Shown here piece after piece: positions 28,398 to 37,158 of a stretch of DNA of 64,000 bases. How positions within the stretch are numbered: position 1 is the first letter of the stretch; each line of letters begins with the position of its first letter. The position numbers were made by a program, and so were the translations under genes. Source of the stretch: Planctomycetota bacterium (GTDB lineage Bacteria > Planctomycetota > UBA1135 > GCA-002686595); the NCBI GenBank assembly GCA_016714045.1, contig JADJNY010000015.1:682001-746000 (forward strand), read 5' to 3'. The notes beneath the pieces were generated by a model. The model was not told the DNA's origin, did no database searches, and saw only the letters and a program-made list of their open reading frames with translations.

Positions 28398-28963
28398 TCG
28401 TGGATTCGTCTTCGTCGGTCCCGAGCAGCTGGAGCGCCGACGCCTGGGCGCGCCTCGCGCGCGTGCGGCTCGTCGTGCTCGACGTCGACGGCGTGCTCAC
28501 GGACGGGCGCATCGTGTACGGCGAGCGCGGCCCGGCGGACGAGCTGATGCACTTCCACGTGCACGACGGGCTCGCGCTGCGCTGGTTGAAGAAGGAGGGT
28601 GTGAAGCTCTTCTGGATCACCGGTCGCGGCTGCGCTGCGACGCGCGCGCGGGCGAAGGAGCTCGAGGTGGACGAGCTCGTCGAGCGCTCGCCGCACAAGG
28701 GCCAGGACCTGCGCGCGTTGCAGGCGAAGCACGGCCTTTCGCGCGCGGACACGCTCGCGATGGGTGACGACCTGCCCGATCTCGCGCTGCGCGGCGATTG
28801 CGCGCTGTTCGTGGCGCCGGCGAACGCGTGCGTCGACGTGCAGGAGCGCGCGGATCGCGTGACGCGCGCCCGCGGCGGCCACGGCGCCGTGCGCGAGCTC
28901 GTCGAGGACTTCTTGCGCGCGCGCGGGAGCTGGACCGCGCTCGTGGACGCGGCGTTGCGATGA
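28394..28963 (+). CDS. kdsC: Kdo-8-phosphate phosphatase (KdsC, HAD family)
   Basis: The 189-residue product is a cap-less HAD phosphatase: motif I 'LVVLDVDGVLTDGRI' (nucleophile and acid Asp pair), motif II/III region 'LFWITGRGCAATRARAKEL', 'KGQDLRALQAKHGL', and motif IV 'LAMGDDLPDLALRGDCAL'. KdsC makes Kdo from Kdo-8-P and forms tetramers. The start is fixed by AGGAGG at 28381. The stop overlaps the next ATG (ATGA at 28960), so translation is coupled to the LPS-transport fusion. Confidence 0.93.
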   Translation: MIVDSSSSVPSSWSADAWARLARVRLVVLDVDGVLTDGRIVYGERGPADELMHFHVHDGLALRWLKKEGVKLFWITGRGCAATRARAKELEVDELVERSPHKGQDLRALQAKHGLSRADTLAMGDDLPDLALRGDCALFVAPANACVDVQERADRVTRARGGHGAVRELVEDFLRARGSWTALVDAALR

Positions 28964-31900
28964 AGAAGTTCGTCCTCTTCCTGCTCCTGTTCGGCGCGGG
29001 GGTCTCCGTGCTCGTCTGGATCGTCCAGCGCGACGCGCCGCAGGCGGACCCGGTGCCGAAGGAGCGGCCCGCGCCGCCGACGAACTTCACCGAAGTCCCC
29101 GCCGCGCCCGGCAAGGCCGGTGAACAGAAAGGCGCGGTCGGCGTCGTGCTCGACGGGCGCACGGACTTCACGGTGTTCAGCTCGGACGATCCGGAAGCGG
29201 GACGGCCGCTCTACGCCGTGCATGCGGACGACCTGAAGGCGCTCGGCGGAGAGCTGTACGACGCGCACAACCTGACGGTCGCGGTGCACGACCCCGAGTC
29301 CAAGAAGCTGCGCTTCGAGCTCTCGTCGCCGCTCACGCAGCTCCACATCCCGATCGACGCCGGGCAGTTCACGCTCGGAGACGGCGAGACGGTCCAGTTC
29401 TCGAGCGTGCGCATGACGCTGCACGAGGGCGCGCCGATCGTCCCGCTCACGCTGACGGTGCCGAAGCTCGCGTGGCACTTGGTGCAGGGCCGGATCGTCG
29501 ACCGGATCGACTCGGAGGACCGCGTCCAGTTCGACGGAACGGGCTTCCACGCCGAAGGCACGGGCTTCGACCTGCGCAACGTCGAGGCGGAAATGGTGCT
29601 GCGCCGCGACGGACTCGTGCGTCTGCGCCTCGAACAAGGCGGCGAAGCGACGCTGCGCGCGACGAAGGGCGGTCCGATCCGCGTCAAGCGCACGCTCGCG
29701 GACCCCGCGAAGCCCGACGGCGAGGCGCTGCTCGACCTGACGACGACCGAGGGCGCGTCGTTCGAGGTGAAGGGCGAGGAGCCGTTGTCGCTCGAGGCGC
29801 GCACGCTCCACTTGATCGGTCGCGGCGGCGCGAAGGATCTGGCGGACTTCCGGCTCGTGCGCATCGAAGCGCTCGAAGAAGTCGTCGCGAAGAGTCGCGG
29901 CGACACGTTCAAGGCGCGCCACGCGGAGTTCTCCTTCAGCGCGAACGACCGCCTCGAGCGCGGCGTGCTCGACGGCGACGTCGTGCTCGAATCGAGCGGA
30001 GACGTCTTCCGATCCGAAGCCGCCACGTTCGCGTTCGACGCGACGGGCAAGCTCGAACGCGCCGAGCTGAACGGTTCTCCGCACGGCACGGTGATGCTCG
30101 GCAAGTACTTGTCGAAGGACCCGGCGCCGGGCGAGCTCGAGCGCAAGCTCCAGGACGCGAAGGCGGAGCTCGCGGGTCAGGGTCCGCTCGTCGTCACGTT
30201 CGGCAACGAGACGGCGCTCGATCTCGCCGGGCCCGGCACGCTCGCCGTGCCCGCGATGGAGTTCGAGCTGCGCGCCGGCGAGCGCCTCACGGGCAGCGTG
30301 CGCAAGGACCGCCGCGGCGGCGCGCTCGTCGCCCGCGGCGGCGTGAACGTGCAGTACACGGACGCGGCGCTCGCGACCGCGGCGCTCGACCTGCGCCTCG
30401 AGCTCCCGACGCCCGGCAAGGAAGCGATCATCGCGACGACGACGGGCACGACCACGATCACGGGAACACCGCCCGGCAAAGGCAAGCTGACGCTCGTGGC
30501 GGACGAAGGGCTCGAAGCGCGGACGTCGCAAGGACGCGTCTCGATCCCGATCGCGCGCCGCGTGACGCTGCACGCGGAAGGCGACGACGGCTTCGACGCG
30601 AGCGCGCAACGCGTCAACGACCTCGACTGGGACACGAAGGAGTTCGTCGCGGAGGGCGACGTGCACTTCAACGGCTCCGCGGGGGACGGCAACGCGGAGC
30701 GCGCGGTCGTGCACGGGCGCGAGTCGATCGAGCTGTACGGCACGTCGGCGGACCCCGCACGGTGGATCCTCGCGCGCCGCGACACGAAGAAGGGGCCGCT
30801 CACGGCCGAGGCGCGCGCGCTGGAGATCACGGCGCGCAACGAAGAGGTCCACGCGCGCGGCGAGGTGGTCGTCGACTTCGCCGCCGGGCCCGACGCGTAC
30901 CACCTCGACGCGAACGCGCTCGATCTCGCGCTCGATCCGCTGCCGCCCGGCATCGTCGCGAGCGAAGCGACCGAGCGCACGTACCACGCGAAGGCCGAGG
31001 GCCGCGTGCGCGCGCGCTTCACGAGCGCGGATCGCCGCGGCGAGCTCGAGTGCCAGCGCCTCGTCGTCGACGGCACGGCGCGCACGGGCACCGCCGCCGG
31101 CTCGGAGCCGCGGGAGGCGCGCCTCGGCGAATCGGATCTCGTCGCCGAGGGCGCGGTGCGCGTCGACTGGCGACCCGAGCCGTCGATCGCGGATGCGGGG
31201 ATGCGCGGTTCGGGAGATCGGTTCACGCTCGATCGCAAACGCCACGGACGCCTCGAGTCGTTCGAAGGCCGCACGATCGAGGCGCGTGGAACGCTCGGTG
31301 AACGCGGCCAGCCCTACGCGATGCGCGCCACGTGGATCGACTTCGACGAGACGCACGTCGAGGCCGCGGACGTCGTCGTGGGCATCGATCCGAGCGCGGG
31401 CGAGCTCCCGAAGGGCACGCCGTCCGTACTCGAGCTCTCGACGAAGCACTTCCGCGCCGACGAACGCGAGCTCGTGCTCGACGGCGACGCGCACGCGACC
31501 GGCCGCACGGGTCAGGGCGAGGCGTGGCAGGTCGACGCGGGCAAGCTGCGCATCACGGGCGACTTCCGCCGAGAGACGAAGCTCGACCGTGGTTCGATCG
31601 AGTGGATCGAGGCGACTGGCGGCTTCACCGCGATGCTCGCCGATCGCGCGCGGGCCGTCGGCGATACGCTGCGCGGCAACGCGGACACGACGCGCATCGA
31701 GGGTTCGCCTGCGCGGCTCGAGCTCGTCGCGCGCGCCGGCGCCGTGCTCGAGTCGTCGTGGATCCAGTACGACGCCGAGAACCTGCTGCTCTCGACGGAC
31801 AAGGGCAAGCTGACGCCAGTCTCGGAGACGGGCGAGGAGCTGTGGTCCGTCACGTACGAATCGCTGCAGCCGTTCGCGCGCGGCGAGAACACGATCCTCG

Positions 31901-34185
31901 TGCTGCGCAACCCCCGCTTCCGCCAGGGCGAGAAGGAAGTGCGCGCGCTGTGGGCGCTCTTCTGGGTCGACCGCGACGAGTGGCGCAAACGCGGCGAGAA
32001 GGTCGTGCGCGAGAAGGCCCAAGGCGCCGACCTGCGCGTCACCGTGCCCGATGCGCCGAAGCCCGAACCGACGCGCGGTCGCCGCGGCGACAAGAACATG
32101 GCGGAGCGCTTCGCCGAGCTGCGCAAGCATCCGATCGCGCAGGTGCTCTCGGAGATGTACCTCGAGGGCAACATGGAGCTCACCGAGGCCGGCGAGCGCA
32201 TCGCGCGCGCGGCGTCGATGTACCTCGACCTGAAGGAAGGCCGCGGTTGGGCGCAGGATGCCGACGTCATCCAGGACCTCGAGATTCGCAACAAGATGCA
32301 GCGCTTCCGCGCCAAGGCGCAGTGGCTGAGCATCGGGCCGGACCTCGAGCTGCGCGCGGACCGCGCCGTGTTGACGTCGTGCGAGTACGACGATCCGCAC
32401 TACGTGATCGAGACGCACGACCTGCGGCTCAAGCCGCCGCGTCGGTGGGGGAGCAAGAGCTTCTACGTCTCGGCGCGCGAGAACGGACTGCGCTTCGGTG
32501 ACAGCTGGGCGATGCCCCTCCCGCCGCTGCTCGCGGGCAGCGACGAGAACGGTTACCCGTTCATCGGCGACCTCAGCTTCGGCAACACGGCGCGTTTCGG
32601 CACGGCGCTGCGCTCGTCGTTCAACCTGCCGCTCGGCAAGGTCGGCAAGGGCATCGGCAGTCTGTTCAACCGCTTCCTCGATCTGCCGACGGTCGAGATC
32701 CCCGACGGACGATGGAAGCTCGACGCGGGCTACCTCGGCTCACGCGGCGTGCTCCTCGGCACGGGCCTCGAGTACACCGTGCGCGAGCCGATCGACGGCG
32801 ACAACCGACGCGGCCGGACGCTCTTCCACCTGGATTCGTCGATCGACGTGATCCCGGACGAGCAGGCGGACAAGGGCCTCGTGCGCGTCGACCCCGACGA
32901 TCGCTCGCTCTTGCGCTCGTGGTTCCGGGCGCGCGGCCGTTGGGCGCCGACGGAGCGACGGTGGTGGGACCTCGCGCTCTCGAAGCAGTCCGACGCGGGG
33001 GTGCAGTCCGAGTTCTTCGAGCGCGACTACCTCGACTACGAGCAGAAGGACAACTTCCTCCACTACCGCTCGAGCTGGGACGATTGGTACTTCCACGCGA
33101 GCGCGAAGATCCTCTTCGAGAACCGCACGGACATCGAAGAGCTGCCGAGCGTCGGCCTCGTGCGCGGCCGTACGCCGTTCGCGCACCTCGGCGAGCTGCC
33201 GCTCTACTACTCGACGCAGAACAGCGCGGGCTACCTGCGGCGCAAGGATGGCGATCCCCTGTACTTCGCGCCGTTCCCCGACGGTCTCGGCAGCCGGAAC
33301 GTGCTGCGCGCGGACTCGCTGCACCGCGTCGAGATGCCGTTCGAGCTCGGCTTCGCGAACGTGCGTGCGACGCCGTTCGTCGAGGGCCGGCTGACCGCCT
33401 GGGACAAGGGCGTCGACGAGACGCAGTCGCCCGCGCGCATCGCGGCGCTCGCCGGCGTCGAGATGGGCACGACGTTCTGGAAGCGCTTCGACAACGGCAG
33501 CCTCCACGCGGTCGCGCCGACGTTGACGCTGCGCAGCGACCTCGACGTCGAGAAGACGGGCGGAGACCCCGTGCGCTTCGACCACACGGAGGACGCGCTC
33601 GAGGGCCGCTTCGCCGAGCTCGGCATTCGTTCGCGCTGGTGGAAGCCGCAGAGCGAGGAGCACTTCGACCTCGAGGTGCGCGAGGCCTACGGCATGGATC
33701 TGCCGAGCGGCCAGCGCGACGGCTTCCAACCCGTCGCGGTGCTGAGCGAGTTCCTCACGTTCTGGGGCTCGGTGCCGATCGGGTTCACGCACGACGGGCG
33801 CTACGACCTGCGCGATGGCGACACGGAGTACTCGCGGACGTTCGTCGGGTTCGAGCCCATCCACGACTGGGGCCTCGAGTTCGGCTACCACCTCGGCCGC
33901 GACGACGCCGGCGTACCGTTGTACGAGGCGGCGACGTTCACGACGCGCTACCGCGCGACGCAGAAGTGGGAGCTCGAGTTCGAACAGTCCTACTCGTTCT
34001 CCGACTCGCGCGGACTCGGCAACACGTTCCTCCTGCGCCGCCTCGGGCACGACTTCGTCATGGAGACGGAGGTCGGCTACCGCGCCGGCGAAGGCGCGAG
34101 CTTCAACATCAGCCTGAAACCGCTCTTCGCGTGGAAGCGCTCGAGCCTGGGCCTGATCGACCGCTGGCTCGGCGTGTATCACTGA
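28960..34185 (+). CDS. Giant LptC/OstA/LptD-like fusion, LPS transport
   Basis: This single ORF of 1741 residues follows kdsC. It starts with a membrane helix or uncleaved signal (MKKFVLFLLLFGAGVSVLVWIV), as in LptC. Residues ~50-1130 are a long series of beta-strand segments with the alternating pattern of OstA/LptA jelly-roll modules, e.g. 'VAEGDVHFNGSAGDGNAERAVVHGRESIELYG' and 'ERGVLDGDVVLESSGDVFRSEAATFAFDATGKLERAELNG'. From about 1140 it reads like LptD: 'LELRADRAVLTSCEYDDPHYVIETHDLRLKPP', 'FRFGD..PLPP', and then many amphipathic strands with aromatic ends to the C-terminus ('LIDRWLGVYH'). Usual LptD is 650-950 residues; LptC and LptA are about 190 each. Domain borders are by eye. Confidence 0.75.
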   Translation: MKKFVLFLLLFGAGVSVLVWIVQRDAPQADPVPKERPAPPTNFTEVPAAPGKAGEQKGAVGVVLDGRTDFTVFSSDDPEAGRPLYAVHADDLKALGGELYDAHNLTVAVHDPESKKLRFELSSPLTQLHIPIDAGQFTLGDGETVQFSSVRMTLHEGAPIVPLTLTVPKLAWHLVQGRIVDRIDSEDRVQFDGTGFHAEGTGFDLRNVEAEMVLRRDGLVRLRLEQGGEATLRATKGGPIRVKRTLADPAKPDGEALLDLTTTEGASFEVKGEEPLSLEARTLHLIGRGGAKDLADFRLVRIEALEEVVAKSRGDTFKARHAEFSFSANDRLERGVLDGDVVLESSGDVFRSEAATFAFDATGKLERAELNGSPHGTVMLGKYLSKDPAPGELERKLQDAKAELAGQGPLVVTFGNETALDLAGPGTLAVPAMEFELRAGERLTGSVRKDRRGGALVARGGVNVQYTDAALATAALDLRLELPTPGKEAIIATTTGTTTITGTPPGKGKLTLVADEGLEARTSQGRVSIPIARRVTLHAEGDDGFDASAQRVNDLDWDTKEFVAEGDVHFNGSAGDGNAERAVVHGRESIELYGTSADPARWILARRDTKKGPLTAEARALEITARNEEVHARGEVVVDFAAGPDAYHLDANALDLALDPLPPGIVASEATERTYHAKAEGRVRARFTSADRRGELECQRLVVDGTARTGTAAGSEPREARLGESDLVAEGAVRVDWRPEPSIADAGMRGSGDRFTLDRKRHGRLESFEGRTIEARGTLGERGQPYAMRATWIDFDETHVEAADVVVGIDPSAGELPKGTPSVLELSTKHFRADERELVLDGDAHATGRTGQGEAWQVDAGKLRITGDFRRETKLDRGSIEWIEATGGFTAMLADRARAVGDTLRGNADTTRIEGSPARLELVARAGAVLESSWIQYDAENLLLSTDKGKLTPVSETGEELWSVTYESLQPFARGENTILVLRNPRFRQGEKEVRALWALFWVDRDEWRKRGEKVVREKAQGADLRVTVPDAPKPEPTRGRRGDKNMAERFAELRKHPIAQVLSEMYLEGNMELTEAGERIARAASMYLDLKEGRGWAQDADVIQDLEIRNKMQRFRAKAQWLSIGPDLELRADRAVLTSCEYDDPHYVIETHDLRLKPPRRWGSKSFYVSARENGLRFGDSWAMPLPPLLAGSDENGYPFIGDLSFGNTARFGTALRSSFNLPLGKVGKGIGSLFNRFLDLPTVEIPDGRWKLDAGYLGSRGVLLGTGLEYTVREPIDGDNRRGRTLFHLDSSIDVIPDEQADKGLVRVDPDDRSLLRSWFRARGRWAPTERRWWDLALSKQSDAGVQSEFFERDYLDYEQKDNFLHYRSSWDDWYFHASAKILFENRTDIEELPSVGLVRGRTPFAHLGELPLYYSTQNSAGYLRRKDGDPLYFAPFPDGLGSRNVLRADSLHRVEMPFELGFANVRATPFVEGRLTAWDKGVDETQSPARIAALAGVEMGTTFWKRFDNGSLHAVAPTLTLRSDLDVEKTGGDPVRFDHTEDALEGRFAELGIRSRWWKPQSEEHFDLEVREAYGMDLPSGQRDGFQPVAVLSEFLTFWGSVPIGFTHDGRYDLRDGDTEYSRTFVGFEPIHDWGLEFGYHLGRDDAGVPLYEAATFTTRYRATQKWELEFEQSYSFSDSRGLGNTFLLRRLGHDFVMETEVGYRAGEGASFNISLKPLFAWKRSSLGLIDRWLGVYH

Positions 34186-34329
34186 GCGGGCGCTGGGCCT
34201 GTATTCGACCGGCGCTCCAGCCGCCCGACCGGGCGCGGAACGAGCCCGTGGTGCGTCGGAGCGCGCGAACGTGGCGCGCAGGGCGGGGGCGGGCCATACT
34301 GGCGCCCCGTCGCTCGTCGACGACCCCCT

Positions 34330-34437
34330 ATGTTGGCCTTCCTCCAGGACGTCGGTTGGCGCGAGTCGCTCGTCATCGTGATCGCCACGGCGATCTTCGT
34401 CGGGCTGCGCGCGCGCAAGGCGATCTACAAGCGGTGA
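34330..34437 (+). CDS. 35-residue single-pass membrane protein
   Basis: ATG 34330 gives MLAFLQDVGWRES followed by the helix LVIVIATAIFVGL and a basic tail ARKAIYKR. It has the look of a short TatA-type or small regulatory membrane peptide but lacks an amphipathic helix. The TGA (34435-34437) overlaps the GTG of the next gene by 4 nt, starting a chain of five such overlaps that ends in tatA. The function is unknown. It is missed by gene callers with a longer minimum length. Confidence 0.5.
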   Translation: MLAFLQDVGWRESLVIVIATAIFVGLRARKAIYKR

Positions 34438-34631
34438 AGCGCTTCGTTCGATCTCCCGGCGCACGCACCGACGACGAGCGTGCGTTCTTCGCCGCTCTCC
34501 CCTGGACGTCCTCCGCCGGCGGCGCCGAGGTCGTGACGAACGCAGGCGCTCGAGAGCTCCGCGCGCACGTCGCCGCGTGCGCGGCCGCAACGGCCTTCGA
34601 GATCGACGCTCCACCGGGGAGGTTTGCGTGA
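34434..34631 (+). CDS. 65-residue unknown protein in the tatA chain
   Basis: GTG 34434 to TGA 34631 encodes VKRFVRSPGARTDDERAFFAALPW... with an Ala/Arg-rich C-terminus (ELRAHVAACAAATAFEID). It is soluble and no family is recognised. Both ends overlap neighbours by 4 nt (GTGA at 34434 and at 34628), which is the main evidence that it is translated. GGGGAGG at the end of this gene is the ribosome site of the next one. Confidence 0.45.
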   Translation: MKRFVRSPGARTDDERAFFAALPWTSSAGGAEVVTNAGARELRAHVAACAAATAFEIDAPPGRFA

Positions 34632-34729
34632 CGCCTGCCTTGACCGGCCACCTCGACTCGGCCGAGTGCATCGTCGTCGTCCTCGCCACGGTGTTCGTCC
34701 TCGGACACCGACCGTGGAGGCATGCATGA
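34628..34729 (+). CDS. 33-residue TatA-like leader microprotein, copy 1
   Basis: GTG 34628 encodes VTPALTGHLDSAECIVVVLATVFVLGHRPWRHA. It repeats the TatA N-terminus (membrane helix) and stops where TatA would begin its amphipathic helix. GGAGG lies 5 nt before the start. The stop overlaps the next ATG (34726). It is the first of two copies with an exact 98-bp period. It may be translated in series with tatA, or be a duplication remnant. Confidence 0.5.
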   Translation: MTPALTGHLDSAECIVVVLATVFVLGHRPWRHA

Positions 34730-34823
34730 CGCTCGCCCTGATCGGCAACCTCGACACGACCGAGTGCATCGTCGTCGTCCTCGCCGCGGTGTTCGTCCTC
34801 GGACACCGACCGTGGAGGCATGC
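34628..34823 (+). repeat. Two 98-bp tandem copies of the tatA 5' end
   Basis: Units 34628-34725 and 34726-34823 each contain start codon, membrane-helix codons, GGAGG and the next start. The third start (34824) is the real tatA. Because 98 is not a multiple of 3, each copy ends in a stop formed inside the next start (GTGA/ATGA). Confidence 0.8.
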
Positions 34824-34827
34824 ATGA
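34726..34827 (+). CDS. 33-residue TatA-like leader microprotein, copy 2
   Basis: ATG 34726 encodes MTLALIGNLDTTECIVVVLAAVFVLGHRPWRHA, nearly the same as the true TatA start MTLALIGNLDTTELIVVVIAAVLVFG. Compared with TatA it has Cys in place of Leu14, LG in place of FG, and no helix after the membrane span. GGAGG at 34716-34720 is its ribosome site. The stop overlaps the tatA ATG at 34824. Confidence 0.55.
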   Translation: MTLALIGNLDTTECIVVVLAAVFVLGHRPWRHA

Positions 34828-35492
34828 CGCTCGCCCTGATCGGCAACCTCGACACGACCGAGCTGATCGTCGTCGTCATCGCGGCGGTGCTCGTCTTCGG
34901 ACGGCGTCTGCCGCAGGTCGCGGCGCAGGCGGGGGCGCAGGTCGGCAAGCTCCGTCGGCAGCTCGACGCGGCGTGGAAGGACTCGGGCGTCGACAAGGAG
35001 GTGCGCGAGGTCCAGCGCAGCATCGAGTCGATCCGCGACGCCGTGCCGCGCGATCTCTCGGCCGGCGCGCTCGCGCGCACGGCGGCGACCGAATACCAGC
35101 GGCGCGTCGAGCTGAACCAGAAGCGCGAGGAGGCCGACAACGAGCTCGCGGCGAGCCCGAACGCGGTGCTCGACCCGGCGCAGCCGAGCGCGGCGTCGAA
35201 CCCGTCGAGCGCTGCGGCCTCGGGTTCTGCGGCCTCGAGCGCTGCGGAAGCGAGCGCTGCGGGCGCGGGTGCTGGGGTCGTCGCGCCCGCGAGCACCGCC
35301 GCCGCCGGCTCGAATCCGGCGAGCCCATCGATCGAGCGTCGCGCGCCGCCGTTCCCGATCCCCGGCGCACCCGCGGCGGAGCCCGCGCTGCGCGACCCCG
35401 ACCCGCTCGTGCTCCCGCGTCGCCCGCCCGAGGGCGTCGAAGCGCGTCGGGCGCCGGGCGATCCCGGGCCGATCTCCCCGGACGGCGCGTGA
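34824..35492 (+). CDS. tatA: TatA/TatB-type twin-arginine translocase subunit
   Basis: The 222-residue protein begins MTLALIGNLDTTELIVVVIAAVLVFGRRLPQVAAQAG, the TatA signature: short periplasmic end, one helix with a polar residue near its start, the FG hinge, then a basic amphipathic helix 'VGKLRRQLDAAWKDSG'. A charged helix (EVREVQRSIESIRDAV) and a long Ala/Ser/Pro tail follow. TatA/B pair with TatC to export folded proteins. Length beyond 200 and the extended helix are more like TatB, but sequence alone does not decide. tatC is not in the window. Confidence 0.8.
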   Translation: MTLALIGNLDTTELIVVVIAAVLVFGRRLPQVAAQAGAQVGKLRRQLDAAWKDSGVDKEVREVQRSIESIRDAVPRDLSAGALARTAATEYQRRVELNQKREEADNELAASPNAVLDPAQPSAASNPSSAAASGSAASSAAEASAAGAGAGVVAPASTAAAGSNPASPSIERRAPPFPIPGAPAAEPALRDPDPLVLPRRPPEGVEARRAPGDPGPISPDGA

Positions 35493-35619
35493 CGCCGCGC
35501 GCGTCCGCTCGCGCGCAGTGCTTCGAGCGGGGACGGGCTCCGAGGGCCCGAGAGCATCGGCCCGTTCTCGGCCGTCCACGTCCGCGGCGCGCGCGCCGCG
35601 GCGGGTAGACTCCCAGGCC

Positions 35620-36600
35620 GTGTTCCGACTCGGCTACAACACGAACGGCCTCGCCCACCATCGGGTCGAAGACGCGCTCCGCCTGCTCGCGCGCCTCGGG
35701 TACCGCGGCGTCGCGATCACCCCGGACGTCGGCCAGCTCGACCTCTACCGGTTGGATCGGGCCGAGGTGCGGCGCGTGAAGCGGCTCGCGCGCGAGCTCG
35801 ACCTCGCGCTCGTGCTCGAGACCGGCGCGCGCTTCCTCATGGATGCGGAGGTGAAGCACGCGCCGACGCTTCTCGCACAGGGCGCGACCGACCGGACCCG
35901 ACGGGTCGACTTCCTCCGGCGCTCGATCGACCTCGCGCACGACCTCGACGCCTCCGTCGTCTCGCTGTGGGCCGGCGCCCATCCCGAGGGCCAGACCGGC
36001 GACCCGGCGGGGCCGACGCCCGGGACGAGCCCCGCGCGGAGTGCGCGAACGGCGCCGCCGCCCAAGACGGTGTCCAGCCGGGGCCGGACCCGCGCGGCCA
36101 TGGACCTCGAGCGAGCCTGGGATCGGCTCGTCGATGGGCTCGTGCGCGTGCTCGATCACGCTCGCGGTGCCCGGGTCGGCGTCGGGTTCGAACCCGAACC
36201 GGGCATGTTCGTCGAGCGGCCGACGGGCTACCTCGAGCTCCGCCGGCGGCTCGGTGAGCGCGCGGGCGAGCTCGGGCTCACGCTGGACGTTGGGCACCTC
36301 TTGGCCACCCTGGACCTACCTGTCGAGGCCCAGATCGAGGCCCTCGCCCCCTACCTCGTCGGGGTCCAGCTCGACGACGCGCCGCGGGGGCGGCACGAGC
36401 ACCGGCCCTTCGGCCAGGGCGACCTCGACCTGCCCGCCGTGCTCGCGGCCTTGAAGCGCGTCCGCTTCGAGGGGCTCGCGGCGGTCGAGCTCTCGCGCGA
36501 CAGCCACCGGGGGCCCGACGCGGCGCGCGAAGCGCTCGCTGCCCTGCGTCGGGCGCGGCGCGGAGCGGTCGGTTCCGCGCAGCGGCCACGCGCGAAGTAG
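35620..36600 (+). CDS. TIM-barrel sugar-phosphate isomerase/epimerase-like protein
   Basis: GTG 35620 begins 'FRLGYNTNGLAHHRVEDALRLLARLGYRGVAITPD', typical of the xylose-isomerase/AP-endonuclease-2 barrel family. Later motifs fit: 'LALVLETGARFLMD', 'ASVVSLWAGAHPEG', 'RVGVGFEPEPGMFVE', 'LGLTLDVGHLLAT' and 'VGVQLDDAPRGRHEH', which place Glu, Asp and His residues where the metal site of this family lies. A 30-residue basic insert interrupts it at about 130-160. The substrate is unknown. The frame is open upstream of GTG but unlike protein. Confidence 0.75.
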   Translation: MFRLGYNTNGLAHHRVEDALRLLARLGYRGVAITPDVGQLDLYRLDRAEVRRVKRLARELDLALVLETGARFLMDAEVKHAPTLLAQGATDRTRRVDFLRRSIDLAHDLDASVVSLWAGAHPEGQTGDPAGPTPGTSPARSARTAPPPKTVSSRGRTRAAMDLERAWDRLVDGLVRVLDHARGARVGVGFEPEPGMFVERPTGYLELRRRLGERAGELGLTLDVGHLLATLDLPVEAQIEALAPYLVGVQLDDAPRGRHEHRPFGQGDLDLPAVLAALKRVRFEGLAAVELSRDSHRGPDAAREALAALRRARRGAVGSAQRPRAK

Positions 36601-37158
36601 GCCGGGCCGCCGAGGGCAGGATTCCGCGGAGCGGCCGCGTCCGAAGGTCGCCCACGCGTGCGCGCGGAAGCATCGGCCCGTGACCCGCTCCTCGGCCCCG
36701 TTCGGCTCGCCGTCCGAGTCCGCAGCGAGCTCCGCGAGGCGCGATCGCGCGCTCGAACGCGGCCGCCCGGGGCGCGATCCGGGCGCAAGAGGGACCCCCT
36801 CGGGCCTGGAAATTCCTTCCGAGGCTGCGTCAGTCATCGCTCGGGCGAAACGTGCTAAATGGCTTTCTGGCAGTGCTTTGAGCGGCCCCGACGCCTCCCT
36901 GGTCGACCCACACGATCTAGGAGTCCGTAAACCGTTCGAGGGGCGGGAGTTGGGGCCGTAACGGGCCTTGCGGGGTCCGAAGGGGTGCAGGCCCGCGAGC
37001 CGCGCTCCGACAAGGAGTTGGGCCCGAAACCGGACCTCGCGCTCGCACGAGGCACACGCAGAAGCCCAACCGACCGCAGGCTTGTCCCAGCCGAGGGCTC
37101 GCGTTCACAATGGGCTGACCGGCGCCCCCGCACGGCGCCCCTTCGAGAAGGAGACCGC
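36601..37158. other. 558-bp gap without a gene
   Basis: No convincing ORF. A less GC-rich patch at about 36835-36930 (GTGCTAAATGGCTTTCTGGC and following) stands out. GCCCCGA (36885-36891) can pair with TTGGGGC (36950-36956), but the inside does not fold as tRNA. The last part holds the leader of the small Cys/His gene with GAAGGAGA at 37145-37152. Confidence 0.3.

Noticed and set aside
28351..32418. 1355-codon frame antisense to the LPS fusion gene
   Set aside because: Shadow of the coding strand: arginine/glutamate/histidine-rich text with no motif, while the plus-strand frame shows ordered domains.
36885..36956. Possible tRNA (GCCCCGA...TTGGGGC, 72 nt)
   Set aside because: The 3' half has TTCGAGG but no matching T-stem, and no anticodon stem forms.
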